Source: Anaerolineales bacterium UBA5069
GTDB taxonomy: Bacteria; Chloroflexota; Anaerolineae; Caldilineales; Caldilineaceae
Assembly: GCA_002415895.1 (NCBI GenBank)
Contig: DIAV01000195.1
Location: forward strand, 9,622-20,894
Direction: 5' to 3'
DNA length: 11,273 nt
The position numbers were made by a program, and so were the translations under genes. Under the pieces are notes generated by a model, which saw only the letters and a list, made by a program, of their open reading frames with translations, was not told the DNA's origin and made no database searches. Below, piece by piece: positions 6,735-11,273 of this stretch (the first letter of the stretch is position 1; every line of letters starts with the position of its first letter).

Positions 6735-6741
6735 TTATAGT
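6735..6741 (+). promoter_or_regulatory. Putative -10 box upstream of the second Nudix gene
   Basis: TTATAGT in the 110-nt gap after the glycosylase gene resembles TATAAT (TATAGT at 6736-6741). The predicted start near 6748 gives a leader of about 70 nt. No clear -35 is visible. It may start a separate transcript for the Nudix gene at 6820. Nothing else was seen in the gap. Confidence 0.3.
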
Positions 6742-6819
6742 GGGGGTAGGCGTAGCGGCGATCTCGCAGGCAGAACACCAACCCTTGCGCACACTGCGCC
6801 GTACATTCACGAGTTGTCC

Positions 6820-7362
6820 ATGACTTCAGCCTCTTTCCCACCTTCAGAGCCGCAGCACCCCGCCGCACCACGTGGTTGGCGGCGCGCGCCTGTGCCGGAG
6901 CTCACCGCCGAGGTCAAACAAACGTGGTCGCAGCGGCGCGAAGATCACTCTGCGGGGGGCGTGGCGTTTCGCCCTGGTGAGCAGGGCTACGATGTCGCGC
7001 TGATTGCCACGCGCGGCGGCACGCGCTGGCAGTTGCCCAAGGGCACGCGCGAACCTGATGAAACAATTGAGCAGACGGCCATCCGCGAAGTGGCTGAAGA
7101 GGTGGGGCTGCACACAGAGGCCGTGGCCTTTCTGCGTGCGATTGACTACTGGTATTGGGACACCTATCACCGCACCGTGCCCGAACTTGTCCACAAGCGC
7201 GTGGATTTCTTCCTCCTGCGCGTGATCGGGGGCGAACTGACGGATACCTGCTACGAAGTGGACGCCACAGGCTGGTTCCCCATGGCGCAAGCGCTTGAGC
7301 TGCTCTCGTTTGGCGGCGAGAAGGATGTCATGCGCGCCGCCATGGCCCACCTTGGCGCCTAA
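6820..7362 (+). CDS. Nudix hydrolase, diadenosine polyphosphate (Ap4A) hydrolase-like
   Basis: This 180-aa protein has a disordered, Pro-rich N-terminus (residues 1-40) and then the Nudix fold from AGGVAFRP (45-52). The box is complete: LPKGTREPDE then R89-E90-V91-A92-E93-E94-V95-G96-L97. The LPKG lead-in and a following YWYWD segment resemble Ap4A/ADP-ribose-type Nudix enzymes that degrade signalling or toxic dinucleotides. The substrate is inferred only by resemblance. The ATG at 6820 is preferred; the frame is open far upstream only because it overlaps the glycosylase gene. The ribosome-binding site is weak (GAG at about 6811). The gene is followed after 44 nt by the tilS promoter and is probably monocistronic or the tail of the upstream operon. 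Confidence 0.87.
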   Translation: MTSASFPPSEPQHPAAPRGWRRAPVPELTAEVKQTWSQRREDHSAGGVAFRPGEQGYDVALIATRGGTRWQLPKGTREPDETIEQTAIREVAEEVGLHTEAVAFLRAIDYWYWDTYHRTVPELVHKRVDFFLLRVIGGELTDTCYEVDATGWFPMAQALELLSFGGEKDVMRAAMAHLGA

Positions 7363-7394
7363 GCAACAACAGCATAGGTGTGGGCGCGCTGGTG

Positions 7395-7400
7395 TATAAT
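7395..7400 (+). promoter_or_regulatory. Consensus -10 box placed for a leaderless tilS mRNA
   Basis: A perfect TATAAT ends 6 nt before the ATG at 7407. Transcription normally starts about 7 nt after the -10, which here is the A of the start codon. No Shine-Dalgarno fits in the space between (CGCCCC). No -35 consensus is seen at 16-18 nt spacing. Confidence 0.6.
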
Positions 7401-7406
7401 CGCCCC

Positions 7407-8903
7407 ATGAGCAGCAACCTGGTGGAGTCTGTGGGCGCTTGCGTGCAGCGCGCCCCAATGTGCGGCACGCTTGTGGTAGGCGTGAGTGGCGGCATGGACA
7501 GCGTGGTGCTGGCGCACGTGCTGCACAGCCTGGCGCGGCTACAGGGCGCGACGTCGTCACGGGGCGTCGAGACGCACATTGCCCATTTTGACCACGCGCT
7601 ACGCCCCACCTCTGCCGCAGACACCCGTTTCGTGGCCGATCTGGCCGCAACGTGGGGGCTGCCTTTCCACACAATGCGCTGGGCGCACGGCGAGCGTTTC
7701 GCCGGTGGTGTGGAGGCGACGGCGCGCGCTGCGCGCTATGCCTTTCTGGCCGCGACTGCGCGCACAGTGACGCCCGCCGGCCAGCAACCCTGCATTGTGG
7801 TTGCACACCACGCCGACGACCAGGCCGAGACACTCCTGCTCAACCTTATACGGGGCAGCGGGCTGCACGGACTGGCCGCCATGCGCATGGCGGCCACCTG
7901 GGACGATGGCGCGCGCCCTCCTGTGCAGCTTCTGCGCCCTCTGTTGCGCACGCCGCGCAGCGCGCTGGTCGCCTACGCCGCCGCAAACGCGCTGACATGG
8001 CGCGAGGACGAAAGCAATGCCGATACGGCGCGCACGCGCAACTTTGTGCGCCATGAGGTCATGCCGCTGCTCGCACAGCGCAACCCGGCCATTGTTGAAA
8101 CACTCGCGCGCACGACTCACCTCCTTGCCCAGGAAGCCGATCGGCTCGACCTGCGCGATGCCCAGTTGCTCGCGCAGGCGCAGGTCGCATCCACCCGGGA
8201 CACGCGCCTGCTCCTGCGCTGCGCGCCACTTCAGGCAGCCGCATGGGGCGACCGTTGTGCACTGCTGCGGGCGGGCCTACGGAGCACCTTTGCCACGCGC
8301 GCTGTAGGTTTGGCGCACATTGAGGCGCTGGCCGACGCACTCGCAAGCCGGCCGCACGCAACAGGCCCGCATCCCCTGGTGGACGACATTGCCTGGACTC
8401 TTGTACACAACGGCGAAGCGCTGCTGCTGAGCCTGCACCGCAGCAACGCGCTGCCCATTGAACCAGCGACGCCGTGGCTGGATGGCGCGTGGCGCACTGC
8501 GCAGCGCACCTTGCCCCTGGCTGTGGGCGATTGCGTCGCGATTGCGGGCGGTTGGACGCTGGAACTGCTGCCCGCCGAGCGCGATGCTGCCGGCAGTGCG
8601 CCTGCTCCCTGGTCTGTTCATCTTGATATCAAGGAATGCGACGGCTTGCACCTTTCCACAGCCTGCCCGAGCATGCGCATGGCGCCGCTGGGCATGGGCG
8701 GCCACACGCGCAACCTGGGCGACATTTTTACGGATCACAAGATTACGCCCGCGCTGCGCCCGGGCTGGCCATTGATTACCAACGCACATGGGCGCGTGCT
8801 CTGGCTCTGCGGGCTGGTTGTGGCCGAAGGCGTGGACGCGCAGGCGGGCGCGCGCGCAGTCACCCTGCGCTGGGTGCAGCGTGACAAAGCGAGTGCAGCA
8901 TGA
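7407..8903 (+). CDS. tilS: tRNA(Ile)-lysidine synthetase
   Basis: This 498-aa cytoplasmic enzyme attaches lysine to C34 of the CAU-anticodon tRNA-Ile with ATP, so that the tRNA reads AUA and is charged with isoleucine. It is normally essential. The ATP PP-loop SGGMDS is at 27-32, the second signature IAHFDHALRPTSAAD at 58-72, and HHADDQAET (134-142) with LLLNLIRGSGLHGLAAM follows. The C-terminal segment ITPALRPGWPLI...VLWLCGLVVAEG (about 440-480) is the TilS C-terminal domain. Length is normal for the long form. The start at 7407 is chosen over 7380 because the intervening DNA holds the TATAAT. Its 3' end shares ATGA with the next gene. The common hpt-ftsH neighbours are absent. Confidence 0.93.
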   Translation: MSSNLVESVGACVQRAPMCGTLVVGVSGGMDSVVLAHVLHSLARLQGATSSRGVETHIAHFDHALRPTSAADTRFVADLAATWGLPFHTMRWAHGERFAGGVEATARAARYAFLAATARTVTPAGQQPCIVVAHHADDQAETLLLNLIRGSGLHGLAAMRMAATWDDGARPPVQLLRPLLRTPRSALVAYAAANALTWREDESNADTARTRNFVRHEVMPLLAQRNPAIVETLARTTHLLAQEADRLDLRDAQLLAQAQVASTRDTRLLLRCAPLQAAAWGDRCALLRAGLRSTFATRAVGLAHIEALADALASRPHATGPHPLVDDIAWTLVHNGEALLLSLHRSNALPIEPATPWLDGAWRTAQRTLPLAVGDCVAIAGGWTLELLPAERDAAGSAPAPWSVHLDIKECDGLHLSTACPSMRMAPLGMGGHTRNLGDIFTDHKITPALRPGWPLITNAHGRVLWLCGLVVAEGVDAQAGARAVTLRWVQRDKASAA

Positions 8904-9148
8904 GCCGCGTCAATGTCAAGCCCCTTGTGCACTGGGCCATTGGCAAAGGGTACGCGCTGCGTTTCAACGAGCGCTCACCCGCACATGTCGCAGGCATCAT
9001 CACAACAGCCGCCGGCGAACGCGTCTTTGCCTATGACCCAATTGCTCGCCTGATCACGCTGGACGGCGTCTCCGTCTCACCAGTGGCCGCAGAACCTGCG
9101 ATCACAATTGCCATCAACGAATATGGCTGGGAAGTGAACGCCCCATGA
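8900..9148 (+). CDS. Small unknown protein between tilS and rlmI
   Basis: I do not recognise this 82-aa ORF. It has no Cys, no signal peptide and no membrane segment. Alternating hydrophobic residues in AGIITTAAGERVFAYDPIA and RLITLDGVSV suggest a small beta-rich fold. It overlaps tilS and the methyltransferase gene by 4 nt each (ATGA), so all three are likely translationally coupled. Codon usage is like its neighbours (GC-rich third positions), which supports a real gene. An RNA-modification accessory role would be a guess from context. Spurious translation is less likely given the tight fit at both ends. Confidence 0.65.
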   Translation: MSRVNVKPLVHWAIGKGYALRFNERSPAHVAGIITTAAGERVFAYDPIARLITLDGVSVSPVAAEPAITIAINEYGWEVNAP

Positions 9149-10380
9149 GCCGCCAGAACCGCGACCAGAAATCAAATCCCACAGCCCACGAGAGCGAAGC
9201 CGTTGTCCTTAAGCCGGGGCGCGAAAAGCCCGTGCGCCAGGGGCACCCGTGGATCTTCAGCGGCGCGATTGCGCAATTGCCCCACGACGCACCCAACGGC
9301 GCGTTTGTGGATGTGACCGACAGCGACGGGCGCTGGCTGGCGCGCGGGATGCTCAACCGCCGCAGCCAGATTCAGGTGCGCCTCGTCTCCTGGGTGCAGG
9401 ACGAGGCGATTGACGACGACTTCTGGCGCGGGCGGCTGCTGCGCGCCATCAACGGGCGGCGCGCGCTTGAGGCCGAGAGCAACGCGCTGCGCCTGGTCTT
9501 TGCCGAAAGCGACGGTATGCCGGGCCTCACGGTGGATCGCTATGCGGATTGGCTCGTGCTACAGGTGGGCACGCTGGCCATGGACAACCGCAAACACGAC
9601 CTCGCTGCAATGCTCATGGCGCTGACGGGGGCGCGCGGTGTCATCGAACGCAGTGATCTGGCGCTGCGCCGCCAGGAAGGGCTGAGCGAAGCGCAGGGGC
9701 TGCTGGCAGGTATTGCGCCCGCCGGCCCCATTGAAATCCACGAAGGGGGCCAGCGCTTCTGGGTGGACATTGTGGGCGGCCAGAAGACCGGCTTCTACAT
9801 GGACCAGCGCGCCAATCGCAGGCGCACAGCCGCCTATTGCACGGGCAAGCGCGTGCTCAACGCCTTCAGTTACACCGGCGCGTTCGCTGTTTACGCACTC
9901 GAAGCCGGGGCCGAGTTCGTGACCAATCTGGACAGTTCCTATGAGGCGCTGGAGATGGCCGAGACCAACCTGCGCCTGAACGATATGGATGTGGAGGGAC
10001 AGAGCGAGCAGATTGCGGGTGATGTCTTCGAGATTCTGCGCGACTGGCGCGAGCCCGGCGCCCCCCGCTTTGATGTCATTATTCTGGACCCGCCCAAGTT
10101 CGCCCACAATCAGGCGCAAATGGAGAAGGCGCTGCGCGGTTACAAGGATATCAACATGCAGGCGTTGCACCTGCTGCCCCCGGGCGGCACGCTGGTGACC
10201 TTCTCGTGCAGCGGCCTGGTAAGCGCCGACCTCTTTCAGAAGGTGGTTTTTGGCGCCGCGGTGGACGCCGGGCGCGACGTGCAGATTCTGGAATGGTTGC
10301 GCCAGGACCGCGACCACCCCGTGGCAATTACCTTCCCTGAGGGCGAGTACCTCAAGGGGCTGATATGTCGGGTGCTGTGA
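9145..10380 (+). CDS. rlmI: 23S rRNA (cytosine-C5) methyltransferase, RlmI/YccW-like
   Basis: This 411-aa SAM-dependent methyltransferase matches the RlmI family, whose E. coli member makes m5C1962 in 23S rRNA (396 aa). An N-terminal PUA-like domain (about 18-90) begins VVLKPGREKPVRQGHPWIFSGAI. The central region ends with GGQKTGFYMDQRANRR (211-226). The SAM-binding motif I is LNAFSYTGAFAVYAL (238-252), an acidic end of strand 2 is NLDSS (261-265), motif IV is ILDPPKF (313-319), and the likely catalytic Cys355 sits in TFSCSG (352-357). The start at 9145 forms ATGA with the preceding stop. The exact target base is inferred by family only; RlmK/RlmKL-type specificity or another cytosine is possible. 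Confidence 0.88.
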   Translation: MSRQNRDQKSNPTAHESEAVVLKPGREKPVRQGHPWIFSGAIAQLPHDAPNGAFVDVTDSDGRWLARGMLNRRSQIQVRLVSWVQDEAIDDDFWRGRLLRAINGRRALEAESNALRLVFAESDGMPGLTVDRYADWLVLQVGTLAMDNRKHDLAAMLMALTGARGVIERSDLALRRQEGLSEAQGLLAGIAPAGPIEIHEGGQRFWVDIVGGQKTGFYMDQRANRRRTAAYCTGKRVLNAFSYTGAFAVYALEAGAEFVTNLDSSYEALEMAETNLRLNDMDVEGQSEQIAGDVFEILRDWREPGAPRFDVIILDPPKFAHNQAQMEKALRGYKDINMQALHLLPPGGTLVTFSCSGLVSADLFQKVVFGAAVDAGRDVQILEWLRQDRDHPVAITFPEGEYLKGLICRVL

Positions 10381-10473
10381 GTCCCGCGCATGATCGTGGC
10401 GTCAACGCCCGGGTCCACAGTTGCGCCCACAAATTGGTCTACGCATGAGTCCACATGTATGTAGAGGCAAGGC

Positions 10474-11163
10474 ATGACGGAGAGTGCAGGCGGCAAAGCC
10501 ACAGCGTCGGCGCGTGTAAAGCCGCTGCTTGCGGCGCTGCGCGAGGAATTGCGCAGCATGCTCCCCGGCGAGGTGGCGCAGGCGCGCATGGCCCCCAACC
10601 CGCGCGCCGACGGCAAGGACAATGCGATCTTCCGCACGCCCACGCCCGATGCGCGCCGAGGCGGCGTGCTGGTGCTGCTCTATCTCTACGGCGGCCACGT
10701 GCATGTACCTCTGATTCTGCGCCCCACCTACAGCGGTGTGCACAGCGGCCAGGTGGGTTTCCCCGGTGGCGGGCGCGAGCCGGTGGACGCCGACCTCACC
10801 GCCACGGCCATGCGCGAGGCGTGGGAAGAGGTGGGCGTGTCGCCGGACGAAGTGACTGTGCTGGGCCAGTTGACGCCCCTCTTTGTGATTGCGTCCAACT
10901 ATCTCGTGCAGCCCACGGTGGGCTGGTGCGGCCGCCGCCCGGACTTTCGCAACGATCCATATGAGGTGGCGCAACTGCTTGAGGCCCCCCTCGCCCATCT
11001 GCTCGATCCCGCCACGATCCGGCGCGAGGAGTGGACACTGCGCGGCCGCGCTGTGGAAGTGCCCTTCTATGAGGTGGCGGGCCAAACGGTGTGGGGGGCC
11101 ACGGCCATGATGCTCAGCGAACTTTTGGCGCTGCCGTCCGTGCAGGCGATGGGTGGCGTCTAG
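10474..11163 (+). CDS. Nudix hydrolase, CoA pyrophosphatase type (NUDT7/NUDT8, YeaB-like)
   Basis: This 229-aa protein is likely to cleave CoA or acyl-CoA to phosphopantetheine and 3',5'-ADP. The family signature before the box is present: LRPTYSGVHSGQVGFPGG (82-99) matches the UPF0035/CoA-Nudix pattern (SxHxGQVxFPGG). The catalytic helix TATAMREAWEEVGV (109-122) follows. The GG-x-REP-x-D-x-D spacing is as in CoA-type enzymes rather than the plain Gx5Ex7 form. The ATG at 10474 has GAGG 6 nt upstream (10464-10467). A 93-nt gap separates it from rlmI; that gap shows no clear promoter or terminator. It could be expressed with rlmI by read-through. The substrate is inferred from the motif; other nucleoside diphosphate derivatives are possible. 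Confidence 0.87.
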   Translation: MTESAGGKATASARVKPLLAALREELRSMLPGEVAQARMAPNPRADGKDNAIFRTPTPDARRGGVLVLLYLYGGHVHVPLILRPTYSGVHSGQVGFPGGGREPVDADLTATAMREAWEEVGVSPDEVTVLGQLTPLFVIASNYLVQPTVGWCGRRPDFRNDPYEVAQLLEAPLAHLLDPATIRREEWTLRGRAVEVPFYEVAGQTVWGATAMMLSELLALPSVQAMGGV

Positions 11164-11204
11164 ACAGATCAACGCAAAACAAAGCCGCGCACAGCAAACA
11201 ATTC

Positions 11205-11249
11205 AACGCAAAGCCGCAAAGAACGCCAAGAAACGCAAAGAACTGCAAC
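11205..11249 (+). repeat. Degenerate AACGCAAAG tandem repeat
   Basis: Five head-to-tail units of 8-10 bp: AACGCAAAG, CCGCAAAG, AACGCCAAG, AAACGCAAAG, AACTGCAAC. A related AACGCAAAAC stands at 11171-11180. The patch is A-rich compared with the flanking GC-rich genes, is not translated in any clear gene, and lies just after the last CDS. Similar intergenic repeats are known in bacterial genomes, so it may be dispersed through this one. The window ends a few bases later. Confidence 0.6.
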
Positions 11250-11273
11250 ATTTACTCCGCACCGTTGCTTTTC

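Noticed and set aside
7380..7406. Upstream in-frame ATG for tilS
   Set aside because: The added codons contain the TATAAT box and the ATG at 7407 aligns with the normal TilS N-terminus.
6844..7833. 329-codon minus-strand open frame
   Set aside because: It covers parts of the second Nudix gene and tilS, crosses their intergenic promoter region, and shows no family motif.
8900..9148. Toxin or antitoxin identity for the 82-aa ORF
   Set aside because: No toxin-antitoxin motif is visible, it has no partner ORF, and its neighbours are housekeeping genes.
10434..10463. Possible promoter before the third Nudix gene (TTGGTC, 18 nt, TATGTA)
   Set aside because: Both hexamers are weak and the predicted start would fall inside or after the ribosome-binding site.

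Overview
This 11.3-kb window is a gene-dense, GC-rich stretch of bacterial chromosome with 11 protein-coding genes. Ten read rightward and one is cut off at the left edge reading leftward. No rRNA, tRNA, insertion sequence, phage gene or CRISPR array was seen. Gene style and intergenic micro-repeats suggest a free-living, possibly thermophilic or anaerobic environmental bacterium, perhaps Chloroflexota. That placement is inference from general resemblance only, and no gene proves it.

Left end: a truncated dihydrodipicolinate-synthase-family aldolase gene (minus strand) is divergent from galE (UDP-glucose 4-epimerase). They share a 239-nt intergenic region with promoter-like elements on both strands. 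galE stops inside a block of heptamer (ACTGGTR) repeats that folds back on itself as a 19-bp perfect inverted repeat.

Centre (1653-6709): five same-strand, closely packed genes, probably one operon. They are a cysteine hydrolase of the isochorismatase family, an S10 serine carboxypeptidase without a visible signal peptide, a GNAT/carbon-nitrogen-hydrolase fusion, a zinc-ribbon Nudix hydrolase and an AlkA-type 3-methyladenine DNA glycosylase. The fusion gene is the most unusual: its nitrilase half keeps the catalytic Glu but has Ala and Ser where the family has catalytic Lys and Cys. The Nudix gene overlaps the fusion gene by 4 nt and the glycosylase gene by 14 nt.

Right half: a second Nudix hydrolase (Ap4A-hydrolase-like) has its own -10-like element. 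Next is a tilS - small unknown ORF - rlmI-like run joined by two ATGA overlaps, which links tRNA modification to rRNA methylation. The tilS start codon lies only 7 nt after a perfect TATAAT, so its mRNA is probably leaderless. A third Nudix gene (CoA-pyrophosphatase type) follows, and the window ends in a degenerate AACGCAAAG repeat.

Overall this is mainly housekeeping: nucleotide-pool and DNA repair (Nudix and AlkA), RNA modification (TilS, RlmI-like), sugar-nucleotide metabolism (GalE) and small amide or peptide turnover. No obvious defence or mobile system is present. The likeliest novelties are the pseudo-nitrilase fusion, the small ORF between tilS and rlmI, the leaderless tilS signal and the heptamer palindrome.
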